Shown here: positions 50,218 through 59,683 of the stretch, piece by piece
How positions within the stretch are numbered: the first letter of the stretch is position 1
How the letters are laid out: the number at the start of each line of letters is the position of its first letter
Assembly: GCA_949001935.1 (NCBI GenBank)
Contig: CARJLX010000001.1
Coordinates: 124,001 to 188,000 of the forward strand
DNA: 64,000 bases
Direction: 5' to 3'
From: an uncultured Eubacteriales bacterium
GTDB taxonomy: Bacteria; Bacillota; Clostridia; Christensenellales; UBA1242
Notes under the pieces: model-generated
Told to the model about the DNA's origin: nothing
The model's input: only the letters and a program-made list of their open reading frames with translations
The model's database searches: none
Program-made: the position numbers and the translations under genes

Positions 50218-50832
50218 ATGAAGGTTGATAGAATTATTGGTGACTGGTATGATGTGAATTGTTATTGTATTTCAAATGATAACAATGAATGTTTAATTGT
50301 TGATGCTGGTGCAAAAGTAGAGGAAATGAGGCGTTTAGTTGGCAACAAAAAGGTGGTAGGGATTTTATTGACTCATGGACATTTTGACCACACGCTTTAT
50401 TTGGAAGAGTATATTGAAACTTTTAAGATAAAAGTTTATGGAAATGAGAAGGTTGTAGAAACACTCAAAGACACATCTTTAAATCAAGGTGATGGTTGGT
50501 GTATTGATAATGCTTTAAATGTTAACACTTTGAAAGGTGATGGAAAAATTAAAGTTGGTTCATTTGAAGTGGAGTATTTTTCTTGCCCGGGTCATGCACC
50601 TTGCTGTGAATGTTATAAAATTTGTGAATTTCTTTTTGGTGGTGATGTACTATTCAATTCAGGAATTGGTAGGATTGACCTTAAGGGGAGCGATAAACAA
50701 GAAATGAAAAATTCACTAAAAAAGTTGTCGGATATAGAATTTAATATTTTATATAGTGGGCATGGAGCAGAAAGTACTTATGAAAGACAAAAACGCAACA
50801 TAGCAGTGTTTTCTAGATTCTTAAATAGATAA
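50218..50832 (+). CDS. MBL-fold metallo-hydrolase (glyoxalase II type)
   Basis: This 204-residue protein has the metal-binding motif LLTHGHFDHTLYLEEY, and later PGHAPCCE, FGGDVLF and YSGHGAES. This is the small metallo-beta-lactamase fold of hydroxyacylglutathione hydrolase-like proteins. It hydrolyses a thioester or phosphoester of unknown identity. AGGTGAATT precedes ATG. The convergent helicase-loader gene ends 20 bases on, with a shared terminator. Confidence 0.87.
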   Translation: MKVDRIIGDWYDVNCYCISNDNNECLIVDAGAKVEEMRRLVGNKKVVGILLTHGHFDHTLYLEEYIETFKIKVYGNEKVVETLKDTSLNQGDGWCIDNALNVNTLKGDGKIKVGSFEVEYFSCPGHAPCCECYKICEFLFGGDVLFNSGIGRIDLKGSDKQEMKNSLKKLSDIEFNILYSGHGAESTYERQKRNIAVFSRFLNR

Positions 50833-50856
50833 AAAACAGGTTAAACCTGTTTTTAT
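50832..50856. terminator. Bidirectional terminator
   Basis: Stem AAAAACAGGT / ACCTGTTTTT with loop TAA; between the MBL gene and the helicase-loader gene. Confidence 0.85.
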
Positions 50857-51752
50857 TTTAATCTTAAATCATCACCATTTAAACGAATACAAATAGAAGT
50901 AGTCTTGTCTACTATTCTACTTGAAATGCGTTCGTCATATTGATCGCGAATATCATTAATATTAAGATTGGATGTGATTATTGTTGATAGACCTCGCATT
51001 TTGCGTTCATTTAAAATTAGATAAAGCATATTTACAGATATGCCTTTTTGTTTTATTTCAGTGCCTAGATCATCAATAAAAAGATATTCGCAATCTAGAT
51101 ATTTTTGAAGTGTTTGTTCACGAAGGTCGTTATCAAAACTTGTGAATGCTTTTACAAGATCTTGATTCACTGAAAAGGCTGTGACTAGATTGACAACTTT
51201 TGAATTTTCTATCAACGCATTTGCCATGCATTTTACGAGATGTGTTTTACCTACTCCTGTGCCACCACTTAGATAAATCAAGGTTTTTGTTGGAGGGTTT
51301 TGATTACACCAATTTTGCATAAGAGTATATAATTTTTTCATTTCTTCTGGATTTTGAAATTTTGAAAAGTCTGCTTGCTCAAAACTTTCAAGTTTGCCAA
51401 ATCCACTTTGAGTAATTAAAATTTTTGTTATTTCTCTTTTTAAGCAATCACACATTTTGCCATCAATATAACCGGTATCCTCACAATGTTTACAAGAATA
51501 AACAGGGAAGATTGAAGATAAGTTGTTTTTGCTAAGCCATTGATCACATCTTTGTTTTTTATCGTCAACTTGTTTTTTAAGACCTCCATTTTTTGCATTT
51601 TCTATCATGCAAGAAATATAATCTTGATAAAGTAGTTTAAATTCATCATAGTGAGTGGTTGTATTTATTCTAGATTGTTCTGCTAGAGTTTCAGCATGTA
51701 GTTTTTTTTGGGCTAAAACATTCTTTGCTTGTGTTAAAATTTTCTTATTCAT
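50853..51752 (-). CDS. DnaC/DnaI-type helicase loader
   Basis: This 299-residue AAA+ protein has an N-terminal region with a zinc-binding pair pattern CKHCEDTGYIDGKMCDC (about residues 92-108) and a C-terminal ATPase with Walker A SGGTGVGKTHLVKCMANAL, Walker B YLFIDDLGTE and sensor ITSNLNI. It loads the replicative helicase at origins. AGGAGGTATC precedes ATG. It is eight bases after the DnaD-domain gene, so the two primosome genes form an operon. Confidence 0.94.
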   Translation of the reverse strand: MNKKILTQAKNVLAQKKLHAETLAEQSRINTTTHYDEFKLLYQDYISCMIENAKNGGLKKQVDDKKQRCDQWLSKNNLSSIFPVYSCKHCEDTGYIDGKMCDCLKREITKILITQSGFGKLESFEQADFSKFQNPEEMKKLYTLMQNWCNQNPPTKTLIYLSGGTGVGKTHLVKCMANALIENSKVVNLVTAFSVNQDLVKAFTSFDNDLREQTLQKYLDCEYLFIDDLGTEIKQKGISVNMLYLILNERKMRGLSTIITSNLNINDIRDQYDERISSRIVDKTTSICIRLNGDDLRLK

Positions 51753-51760
51753 GATACCTC

Positions 51761-53215
51761 CTAAATCTCAATCTCGTCGATAGATTGAAATAGAGCGTTC
51801 ACATCAAGCCCTTCATAACTTCTACCTGTGAAATTTTCATTTTTATGAGTTTGAGTATTACTACTTGCAGGTAGTGTGGATTTTTCTGCATCTTGTTTGG
51901 TTTTTATGCCTTTTTCATGCCATGACGCTAAAACTTTGCCTAAGTAAAGCATAGGCATATTTTTATCTTGAGAAAGTGATATGCCATAGTCTAAAAGTTC
52001 TTGACTTGTTCCCCAAGTTTCAGTCCAAGTTTTATAGTTTTCACGGTCTAAGAAACTAACTTTTCTAGAAAGACCTAATTTTTCCAAAATAGATTGAATT
52101 TGCTTATCTGTATTAAGCACAGCCATACAATAGTCTGCAAAAGACTGAAGTGAGATAATTCCTTTTTTGTAAAATTTGAGAAGGGTATTATCCATTCCTT
52201 CAAGAGTTCTTATAGAATTTTTAAAACAATAAGAGGCTATTTCAAGTAAGACTTCTTTCTCAAAGCCAAGATTAAACCATTTTAGAATATAGTTTTCAAC
52301 TTCGCTATCTAGACTTTCATAATATACACCAATTGCTTTATTTATTGCTTTTGCAAGATCATAAAGCTCTTTTTTATTCTTTTCAAATTCCTCAATTTCC
52401 ATAATAGAGAAAAGTCTAATTTCATAATAATGTGAAAGAAGGCTGTCAAGAGCATTAAAGTTTCCTCTACCTTTTTGTTTGAGATTTTTAGCAAGATAGA
52501 TAATAACATCGAGATTAAAGCCAAAGTCATTTAACCATTTATTAACTAAATTTCGCTCTTCAATATATGCTCCGCGTTTAATCCCCAGGGTAGATAAAAT
52601 TATTCCTATTTCTTGACCTTTTTGCTCAAATGCTTGCAATCGTTCTTCTACTTGAGAAGCTGTTGTTATGCCTTCATTTGCCCAATTTTTGGCAACTGTT
52701 AAAATATAACTATATCCAACCCCACTTTTTTTAGTATCTATACAATATTTCATGATCATTAGTAGTGCTTCCTGTTCAACATGAAACCTCTCTAAGAAAT
52801 CATAATATTCACCATACTCAGTCTTAGAAATCTCGCGTTTGCCAGAGAACAATTCTTGTGCTTGGCTATTGAAACATTCATATTTTTCAGGTTTATATAA
52901 TTTTGTGCTGTTCACAATATTTTTTAAAGGTATATATCTTATCTCTATAGGATAGGTTTTTAAAACTTGAACCAGACCTTGTTCTTCCCAATAAGTAAAG
53001 GCTTTTTCAATATCTTCTTCTGTCATATTTAGGCGTTTTGCAAAGTTTTCAAGAGTGTTATCAAAGTTAGAAGACCCTTTGCACATATACAAACCAAAAA
53101 GGTACACCTTAACATAATCGCTTGGTGCAAATGGGAGATAATCGTTTATAAAAATATTGTCTACTTCGGTTTGCGAAGATGCAACAAATTCAGTTGAATA
53201 TTTACAGAAACTCAT
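51761..53215 (-). CDS. DnaD/DnaB-domain primosome protein
   Basis: This 484-residue protein starts with a winged-helix region (LPFAPSDYVKVYLFGLYMCKGSSNFDNTLENFAKRLNMTEEDIEKAFTYWEEQGLVQV) and has two DnaD-like helical modules: YSYILTVAKNWANEGITTASQVEERLQ and YLGKVLASWHEKGIKTKQDAEKS. These are the signatures of DnaB/DnaD replication initiation proteins of Firmicutes, which help place the helicase. TGAGGTTTTT precedes ATG. It is co-transcribed with the helicase loader. Confidence 0.9.
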   Translation of the reverse strand: MSFCKYSTEFVASSQTEVDNIFINDYLPFAPSDYVKVYLFGLYMCKGSSNFDNTLENFAKRLNMTEEDIEKAFTYWEEQGLVQVLKTYPIEIRYIPLKNIVNSTKLYKPEKYECFNSQAQELFSGKREISKTEYGEYYDFLERFHVEQEALLMIMKYCIDTKKSGVGYSYILTVAKNWANEGITTASQVEERLQAFEQKGQEIGIILSTLGIKRGAYIEERNLVNKWLNDFGFNLDVIIYLAKNLKQKGRGNFNALDSLLSHYYEIRLFSIMEIEEFEKNKKELYDLAKAINKAIGVYYESLDSEVENYILKWFNLGFEKEVLLEIASYCFKNSIRTLEGMDNTLLKFYKKGIISLQSFADYCMAVLNTDKQIQSILEKLGLSRKVSFLDRENYKTWTETWGTSQELLDYGISLSQDKNMPMLYLGKVLASWHEKGIKTKQDAEKSTLPASSNTQTHKNENFTGRSYEGLDVNALFQSIDEIEI

Positions 53216-53324
53216 AAAAACCTCATATAGGTTTTATTGTAGCATAAAAATAAAATAATTACAAGAAATTTTATTGTCCAAATATATAGTTATTTTTTTT
53301 ATAAGATTAGAATAAATATATTTC

Positions 53325-54797
53325 ATGAAAAAGTTTGCAATTTTAGGTGTTTTAATTTTTATTTTGCCATTAATTTTTGTGGGATGTGGTAAGAAAGAGG
53401 AGGCTTTAAATTCTTATACGATTAAATGTTCATATAATGATCAAGCCAAGGTTTTATCTTGCAATCAAGTTGTGGATTATATCAATAAAAGCGACAACCT
53501 TTTGGATGAGGTGCGTTTTCATCTCTATCCAAATGCCTTTAGAGAGGGGGCAAAGGCTAGAGTTGTTAGTACTACCAATGAGGCTAAAGCATATCCTAAT
53601 GGCAAGAGTTATGGTGGAATAGAAATCCAAGATGTATCTACAAACGAAAAGGTTTTGGAATACGAAATTGGAGGAGAAGATGAAAACATTTTGATTGTAA
53701 AACTTAGTAAGGGGATTTTCCCAGACGAGCATGTGATGATAGATATAACTTATTATGTGAATATGCCTAATATAAATCATAGATTTGGCTATGGTGATAA
53801 CACTGTAAATTTTGGTAATTTTTATCCCGTAGCATGTGTTTATGAAAATGGAAAGGGGTTTATTCAAGATTTATATCATTCGAATGGTGATCCGTTTTAT
53901 AGCGAAGTGGCTAATTATAATGTAGAAATTATTTATCCAGAAGATATGACGCTTGCTAGCAGTGGAGAACAGGGTAAAACTGGATTAGATAAGGATAAAG
54001 GTAGAAAGACGACAAATATTGTAGCAAATAAAGTTAGAGATTTTGCATTTGTTTTATCTAGCAAATTTACAAAGTCAAGTGAAAGTGTTGATGGTATTGT
54101 AGTCAATTATTATTCCTATGATGATAGTGATATTTCCTCATCAATGGAAATTTCAGTTAAGGCAATCAAAACTTTTAATCAATTATTTGGCAAATATCCA
54201 TATTCTTCTGTTAATGTAGTTAAAGCTAACTTTGTTCATGGTGGAATGGAATATCCAAATATGGTTTTAATTGCCGACGACATAACAGGTCATCAAGATT
54301 ATGAATATGTGATTGTGCATGAACTTGCTCATCAATGGTGGTATGGTGTGGTAGGCAACAACGAGTATATAAATTCTTGGCTTGACGAGGGGTTAACGGA
54401 ATATTCTACCTTATTATTCTACGAGAATAATCCTGATTATGGTTTAGATTATGATGTTATGATTAAAGGCGTTAATAAAAATTACAAATTGTTTGTAGAG
54501 GTTTATTCTAGAGTAAACGGAAGTGTTGATACTAGTATGAATAGACGTCTTGATGAATATTCAACTGAGCCTGAATATGTGAATTGCACATACACAAAGG
54601 GAACTTTATTATTTGATACTTTACGCGAAACTGTAGGAGATAAAAGATTTTTTAAGGCATTAAAAAATTATTATAAACATTTTATGTTTAAACTGGTTTC
54701 TGCCGAAGATTTTATTGCTTGCATATCTAGTTCTACAGGTTATGACTTAGAAGGTTTCTTTGCAAGTTGGCTTGATGGCAGTGTAGTAGTGTTGTAG
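53325..54797 (+). CDS. M1-family metallopeptidase lipoprotein
   Basis: This 490-residue exported protein has a lipoprotein signal (MKKFAILGVLIFILPLIFVGCGKK, Cys at 21). The M1 peptidase core shows FVHGGMEYPNMVLIADD (GxMEN-like) and VIVHELAHQWWYGVVGNNEYINSWLDEGLTEY (HExxH...E zinc site). It should be a lipid-anchored zinc aminopeptidase on the outer face of the membrane. It is shorter than aminopeptidase N, lacking the large C-terminal helical domain. No clear Shine-Dalgarno site; TAGAAT lies 11 bases before ATG. Confidence 0.9.
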   Translation: MKKFAILGVLIFILPLIFVGCGKKEEALNSYTIKCSYNDQAKVLSCNQVVDYINKSDNLLDEVRFHLYPNAFREGAKARVVSTTNEAKAYPNGKSYGGIEIQDVSTNEKVLEYEIGGEDENILIVKLSKGIFPDEHVMIDITYYVNMPNINHRFGYGDNTVNFGNFYPVACVYENGKGFIQDLYHSNGDPFYSEVANYNVEIIYPEDMTLASSGEQGKTGLDKDKGRKTTNIVANKVRDFAFVLSSKFTKSSESVDGIVVNYYSYDDSDISSSMEISVKAIKTFNQLFGKYPYSSVNVVKANFVHGGMEYPNMVLIADDITGHQDYEYVIVHELAHQWWYGVVGNNEYINSWLDEGLTEYSTLLFYENNPDYGLDYDVMIKGVNKNYKLFVEVYSRVNGSVDTSMNRRLDEYSTEPEYVNCTYTKGTLLFDTLRETVGDKRFFKALKNYYKHFMFKLVSAEDFIACISSSTGYDLEGFFASWLDGSVVVL

Positions 54798-54878
54798 TGT
54801 TCTTTTTCGAGGAAATCAAATGTTGCACGACTATACACAACTATATAAGTTTAAATATAAAGCAAAAAGATATAAATG

Positions 54879-54910
54879 AAAAAGAAAACCGATTAATCGG
54901 TTTTCTTTTT
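54879..54910. terminator. Palindromic terminator
   Basis: Perfect stem AAAAAGAAAACCGATT / AATCGGTTTTCTTTTT. It overlaps the last codons of the GT2 gene on the minus strand and serves both directions. Confidence 0.85.
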
Positions 54911-56374
54911 GGATTTACTTTTTTCTTTTTTAGTTTTATCTTTTGGTCGAGTTAATGCCTGCTTCATTTTATTCCATTGCTTCTTCCAAGATTTTTCTTC
55001 CTCTTCGGCAACTTTCACATGCTCTTTAAGAGAGGTATACCCTTCAGTTTTTTCCTTTGTTTCCTTTTTCTTTTCTTCGTTTATGATTTCACCAGTCACA
55101 GGGTCCACAATGCGAGTATGCTCAATTGCAACCCATGTGACTTCTTTTTTGATAAAAGCAGTCACATAAATAGGTAGATATAAAAGCATAAAAGCGGGAT
55201 TCATAAAAATCGTGATAACACTACGCCAAAAGTTCATTTTGATGTTTTTGCGTTCTACTAAAACTAAAACAAATGTGTATAACATAAGGAAAATATATAA
55301 CGCCAAACCTGCCGCTCCAAATGCAATAAGAGGCAAATACCATTGAGAATTTCCAACACAAAAAGCAGTAATCATAAGTGCAAGGTTGACTATTTGATAG
55401 ATTATAATTGAAGCCATTGTCACAGCAATAGGAATAATGCCTAGAACTGTTAACATTTGATTTACTTTAGCCTTGCCTTTAACTTTTATGGCACTTTGAA
55501 GCAGTTTTTTGTTATAAATCTTATTTGCTTGCGAAAATCCTTTGCACCAACGCATACGTTGATTCCAAGAGACCTTCAATTTTGTAGGTTGTTCATCATA
55601 GAACTTAGCAGATTCACAATAGGTTGTTTCAACATTATTGAGAGTGGAGTAAAGTTTAAACTCGTAATCTTCAGTTAGGGTGAAGAATTTATAACCTCCA
55701 ACCTTCTTCAAAAGTCTGTGAGAGATATAAAAACCTGTTCCACTTATTGTCACATTAAGCCCAAGCCTGCTTTTTGGCTTGTTGTCAAAGGTGTTAAAAG
55801 CCATAAAAGTAAGTCCGCTACAGGAAGCAATCCAATTGTCATTCCAGTTTTTAGAGTTGCGATAGCCTACTGCAGCGTCATAACCTTGGTCAAAAACTTT
55901 ATTCATTTCTTTAATGTAATTAGGGTAAAGTATGTTGTCGGCATCAAAGATAAAGTAAGCCTCATATTTATTGTTTTCATTTTGCAATAATTCTTGGAAA
56001 AGTTCATCCATAGCATGACCTTTACCTTTACGTTCTAAGTGTCTACGAATAAAAATATGTGTATTTTCGTAGCCCTTTGCAATTTCACAAGTAGGGTCAT
56101 CTTCCCGTTCCACGATTAAATAAGTGTCGATAAGGGTTTGGTTATAGGTTTGAGCCTTTATACTATCCAGTATTTGATGGATAACTTTACTTTCGTTTCT
56201 GGCAGGAATAATAATAGCAAATTTATGATCCTTCTTTGCTGGTGGAAATTTCTTTGCTGGCATAAAAGAAATGACGTGCAATATAATCTTGAAAAGCATA
56301 AGAAAAGCACTTAAGCCAAACAAGCAATAGAAAATTATATTACAAATATGATAGACTAAAAAATAAGTGTCCAT
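54893..56374 (-). CDS. Membrane-bound GT2 glycosyltransferase
   Basis: This protein of about 493 residues has an N-terminal membrane helix, a GT-A domain with FAIIIPARNESKVIHQILDSIK, FIFDADNILYPNY (DxD), ISGTGFYISHRLL, LTEDYEFKLYS and QRMRWCKGF (the QxxRW motif of processive synthases), then several membrane helices and a Lys/Glu-rich C-tail. It probably makes a membrane or cell-surface polysaccharide. ATG 56374 has GGGAG just upstream; a GTG at 56398 would add eight residues. tRNA-Lys lies upstream. Confidence 0.87.
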   Translation of the reverse strand: MDTYFLVYHICNIIFYCLFGLSAFLMLFKIILHVISFMPAKKFPPAKKDHKFAIIIPARNESKVIHQILDSIKAQTYNQTLIDTYLIVEREDDPTCEIAKGYENTHIFIRRHLERKGKGHAMDELFQELLQNENNKYEAYFIFDADNILYPNYIKEMNKVFDQGYDAAVGYRNSKNWNDNWIASCSGLTFMAFNTFDNKPKSRLGLNVTISGTGFYISHRLLKKVGGYKFFTLTEDYEFKLYSTLNNVETTYCESAKFYDEQPTKLKVSWNQRMRWCKGFSQANKIYNKKLLQSAIKVKGKAKVNQMLTVLGIIPIAVTMASIIIYQIVNLALMITAFCVGNSQWYLPLIAFGAAGLALYIFLMLYTFVLVLVERKNIKMNFWRSVITIFMNPAFMLLYLPIYVTAFIKKEVTWVAIEHTRIVDPVTGEIINEEKKKETKEKTEGYTSLKEHVKVAEEEEKSWKKQWNKMKQALTRPKDKTKKEKSKSKKKTD

Positions 56375-56523
56375 AAAAACTCCCATACTAACTTTCACGC
56401 GAGGAGAGTAGGGTGAAATATTGAAAGTTAAATTTTAAATAAAAAATATAAAACCTCATTGGAGGTTGAGAATTAAAAAGAGGGGACTTCCCATACGGGA
56501 AGTGACAGATTTTTCAATCCGCC

Positions 56524-56599
56524 TGGTGGATTGCCGGGGGCTCGAACCCCGGACCCTTCGATTAAGAGTCGAATGCTCTACCAACTGAGCTAGCAATCC
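56524..56599 (-). tRNA. tRNA-Lys (CTT)
   Basis: Acceptor GGATTGC / GCAATCC, A discriminator, encoded CCA. Anticodon stem TTCGA / TCGAA with loop CTCTTAA, giving CTT (Lys, AAG). T-arm CCGGG-GTTCGAG-CCCCGG-type is intact. Confidence 0.95.
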
Positions 56600-56721
56600 A
56601 AATTCTTTAGAAAACTATGTGTATTATATAACAGATTAAGCATATTGTCAATTAAATTTTAGACTTTTTTTGAATTTTCTTATAATATTATGTTTATAAG
56701 TTTATAAGTTTGATTGTTGCA

Positions 56722-56751
56722 ATAAAAAATAGTGATTAAAAGTATAATCAC
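56722..56751 (-). terminator. Terminator of the LTA-synthase-like gene
   Basis: On the minus strand GTGATT / AATCAC hairpin, followed by TATTTTTTATT; the stem overlaps the stop codon. Confidence 0.65.
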
Positions 56752-58691
56752 CATTTATAAGTATAGATATAATGTAAATTTTTCTGTTTTTCATAATATA
56801 TTTTCACATTGTTTATGTATCGTGTAGCGTCACTTATATCTTGAATTCCCCCCCCCGCAACAGGCATAGGATTGTTAATTCCTGTTGAGTGAAATTTGCT
56901 TGAATAATATCCAACTTTCTGTGAGAAATACACTTTATCTTCATTATTAGAAATATCTTGACCTTGATTATTTAAGATTGCATTTCCATAGGTCATATAG
57001 GTTGAATATGGAAGACCATAAAGTTCGCAAATAGTTGGGTGAAGATCATAAGTATTTGTAAAATTATCTATTTCTTGATGTCCAAGTTTTTGGCTATAAA
57101 TAAACATTGGCACTTGATAACTCTTTAAATTAGAGGTGTCTGCAGCATCGGTGTTTTTTATTGTGTAGCATAAATCATGATAATAACTGTTGTGGTCAGC
57201 GTAGAAAAGTATACTTGTGTTGTCCAGCAGTTTCTTTCCATTTTCAAGAGGAGTGTTCAGATGCTCAAGAAGAGATTTAACCATTGCATCTGTGTCCATA
57301 GCCGCTGCTTTAAAATGTTTTAAGTATGTTTGAGTTTCTTTATCTTCAGGGAAGATAAAGCCTTGAGAAGTAAACCAGTTTTTAAAGTCGGTGTTTTCTA
57401 GATTGTGATCATATTGGTCATAATATTTTTGAAATCTTATATTTGGGGTAGTATATTTGCCATGTGTTGCAACGGTTAGATAATAAGACATAAATTTGCT
57501 ACCATTAGTTGGGGCAATTTGCTCTTTAAAATAATTGAAAAAGTCAACTTCGCTATTCCATTCATAGAAATTCATAGATTTGTCTGGGAATTCGGCATCT
57601 TCTAGGAAGAAGGTATTGTCAAAACCTAATTTAGCAATAATTTCATCTCTATTATAGAAAGATGATTTATAAGAATGGAAATAGTTGGTTTGATAACCTT
57701 GATTTTTGAAAAGGTTAGGAAGCGAATATTTAGTCGCTAAACGCTGATTGTCTTCTAAAGATAATTCTTCCTCAAATGGCATATAGCCTAAAAGCCCTAT
57801 AGTTTCACTAATATTTGTTTTATTATTACTAATAAATTGATTTGCTACAATGCTATCTTTCATAAGGTTATAAATTGTAGGAGTGTTGTAAGGATCTATA
57901 GCAAATTCATCAAAGCTTTCAAGCATGATAATAATAAGGTTATCATTATGCAAGATGGATTGTGTGTTTTCTTGTTTTTGCCCATTTTCAATAAGTTGCA
58001 AAGCCTCTTCTTTTGTTAGGTCTGGCTTCGGCTTAGAAATAGAATTGATAGCATCACGAATATAAAAACCAAAAGTTCCAAGTTTCTGCATTGAATAATT
58101 TTTCAAGGTTAGTTCATCACAAATTTGTTGGTCATAAGGAGAGAGATAATTAATTTGTACTCCAAAAGTAGTCACACCAATTGTTAGGCAAACTGCAAAG
58201 ACAAGCAATCCTAAAGTTCTAACAGAAATCTTTTTTAATTGTAAATTTATGTTTGCAAATTTATCTATTACAATTTGAGAAATTATAGCAACAATTAAGA
58301 CTGCGATATTAGATATTATAAAGCCCCATCTCACCATTCCCCAGTCAAAAGCTTCAGTTCCCTCTGATGCCAGCCCAATTAATTTAAAATAGAATACATT
58401 TCCAAGTGTTTTGCAAAGGATAATATTTATGATATTAAAAACAATCTGTATAAGTAGAAATATATAAAAACAAAGGTCTTGGCTCCATTTTTTATTCATT
58501 GCAAAAATTACGCCTGCAAAAATAAGCCAAATTGCAATGTCAAGAAGAATATATGATGGCAAAAGTTGAGTTGTTCCATCAATAGATTTAAATCCAAAAA
58601 TTGCAAATTGGATCAGTTCTAAAGCTAAAGCCAAGGCGAGAAAAATGATTGGTTTTATTAATCTGCCTAAATTAATTTCTTTCTTTTTCAT
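56748..58691 (-). CDS. LTA-synthase-like sulfatase-fold membrane protein
   Basis: This 647-residue protein has five N-terminal membrane helices (about residues 12-190) and an external alkaline-phosphatase-fold domain with IIMLESFDEFAIDP (metal Glu), NKTNISETIGLLGYMPFEE (region of the catalytic Thr), YHDLCYTIKNT and FYADHNSYYH. It fits LtaS/phosphoglycerol transferases, which polymerise or transfer glycerol-phosphate. A G9 tract sits in the sense strand (GGG-rich codons of PVAGGGIQD, 56848-56856), so slippage would change only about the last 35 residues. GAAGAG precedes ATG. Confidence 0.87.
   Translation of the reverse strand: MKKKEINLGRLIKPIIFLALALALELIQFAIFGFKSIDGTTQLLPSYILLDIAIWLIFAGVIFAMNKKWSQDLCFYIFLLIQIVFNIINIILCKTLGNVFYFKLIGLASEGTEAFDWGMVRWGFIISNIAVLIVAIISQIVIDKFANINLQLKKISVRTLGLLVFAVCLTIGVTTFGVQINYLSPYDQQICDELTLKNYSMQKLGTFGFYIRDAINSISKPKPDLTKEEALQLIENGQKQENTQSILHNDNLIIIMLESFDEFAIDPYNTPTIYNLMKDSIVANQFISNNKTNISETIGLLGYMPFEEELSLEDNQRLATKYSLPNLFKNQGYQTNYFHSYKSSFYNRDEIIAKLGFDNTFFLEDAEFPDKSMNFYEWNSEVDFFNYFKEQIAPTNGSKFMSYYLTVATHGKYTTPNIRFQKYYDQYDHNLENTDFKNWFTSQGFIFPEDKETQTYLKHFKAAAMDTDAMVKSLLEHLNTPLENGKKLLDNTSILFYADHNSYYHDLCYTIKNTDAADTSNLKSYQVPMFIYSQKLGHQEIDNFTNTYDLHPTICELYGLPYSTYMTYGNAILNNQGQDISNNEDKVYFSQKVGYYSSKFHSTGINNPMPVAGGGIQDISDATRYINNVKIYYEKQKNLHYIYTYKW
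56848..56856 (-). repeat. G9 tract inside the LTA-synthase-like gene
   Basis: Nine consecutive C on the plus strand (G on the coding strand) encode part of VAGGGIQD near the C-terminus. Homopolymer runs of this length are slippage-prone and would shift the frame. Confidence 0.85.
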
Positions 58692-58763
58692 CTCTTCACC
58701 ATTAATATAAGAATTATAGCATAGTTGAATTTAAATTCAAAGGAATTTTATTAGTATTTTGTG

Positions 58764-58958
58764 TTATAAATTTTGAGATGGGGGATCTTTATCTATATTG
58801 ATTTTTCCATATAAGCGTTCGTAATCCGAGATATATTTCCGCAAGGTTAGTTCTATTTCACGATTTTTCGTTCTACCATTTTGTTCGGCAGTTATACTTA
58901 ATTTATCTAATAACTCTTTTGGAATACGCAATGTGTATCTTGGATAATCCTTTTTCAT
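58764..58958 (-). CDS. Arc/RHH-type small DNA-binding protein
   Basis: This 64-residue protein (YPRYTLRIPKELLDKLSITAEQNGRTKNREIELTLRKYIS) fits the ribbon-helix-helix pattern of Arc-like repressors: basic strand YTLRIP, helix, turn, helix. An AAGGAG site precedes ATG. It is not next to an evident toxin, so it may be a stand-alone regulator. It is between the LTA-synthase-like gene and rsmD. Confidence 0.8.
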   Translation of the reverse strand: MKKDYPRYTLRIPKELLDKLSITAEQNGRTKNREIELTLRKYISDYERLYGKINIDKDPPSQNL

Positions 58959-59010
58959 AACCTACTCCTTTTGATTTATTTGAGGATAAAGACATTATAG
59001 CATATTTTGT

Positions 59011-59040
59011 TTGGATTTTTACTCAAATATATGCTAAAAT
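59011..59040 (+). promoter_or_regulatory. Promoter predicted to give a leaderless rsmD mRNA
   Basis: TTGGAT (59011-59016) with 18 bases to extended -10 TGCTAAAAT (TAAAAT 59035-59040). ATG at 59047 follows six bases later; no Shine-Dalgarno site. Confidence 0.55.
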
Positions 59041-59046
59041 ATTTAT

Positions 59047-59592
59047 ATGAGAGTGACAGCAGGTAAATTTAGAGGTAAGCCTTTAAAAGAAAATAAATTT
59101 GAACATATTCGTCCAACTGCCGATATGGTTAAGCAGGCTATTTTTAATAAACTTCAGTTTTCGCTTCAAGAGGCTGTTGTTCTAGATCTTTGTTGTGGTA
59201 CAGGTGCATTGGGTATTGAAGCATTGAGTCGAGGTGCAAAAGAGGTTGTTTTTGTTGATAAAGATTCTCGTAGTATAGGTTTAACAAAAGAGAATTTGAA
59301 ATTTTTAAAAGCTGAATGTAAAGTTTTTAAAGGTGATGCGATTGAGATGTTGCAAAGATTTAATGGCAAAAAGTTTGATATAATTCTTTTTGATCCACCA
59401 TATAAAAGCGAACTTTATATTCCAGTCACAAATAAGATTGCCGAATTAGACCTTTTGGCAGAAGAGGGTGTTTTAGTTGTTGAACATGCCAGAGAAGACA
59501 ACTTTTCTTGGAGTGATAAATTAGATATTATTGATGAAAAGGTTTATGGAATAAAGAAGGTAAGTTATTTAAGTCTAAAAAATAAAGAATAA
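59047..59592 (+). CDS. rsmD: 16S rRNA (guanine-N2-)-methyltransferase RsmD
   Basis: This 181-residue methyltransferase begins MRVTAGKFRGKPL, with IRPTADMVKQAIFNKL, the SAM-binding DLCCGTGALGIEALSRGA and the catalytic DPPY in IILFDPPYKSELY. RsmD methylates G966 (E. coli numbering) of 16S rRNA in the 30S subunit. Length and motifs are all as expected. It is monocistronic, with a terminator after it. Confidence 0.95.
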   Translation: MRVTAGKFRGKPLKENKFEHIRPTADMVKQAIFNKLQFSLQEAVVLDLCCGTGALGIEALSRGAKEVVFVDKDSRSIGLTKENLKFLKAECKVFKGDAIEMLQRFNGKKFDIILFDPPYKSELYIPVTNKIAELDLLAEEGVLVVEHAREDNFSWSDKLDIIDEKVYGIKKVSYLSLKNKE

Positions 59593-59596
59593 GGAT

Positions 59597-59648
59597 AAAA
59601 AAGCCCCTTATTTTTTACAAATAAAAGCAAGGGGCTTTAGTAATTTTT
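59597..59648. terminator. Hairpin terminator after rsmD
   Basis: Stem AAAGCCCCTT / AAGGGGCTTT with a 19-base loop, followed by a T-rich stretch; also downstream of the convergent GDPD gene. Confidence 0.75.
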
Positions 59649-59683
59649 TTGTTTTTCTTTGAAAATTAAAGAAAGGATAAAAG

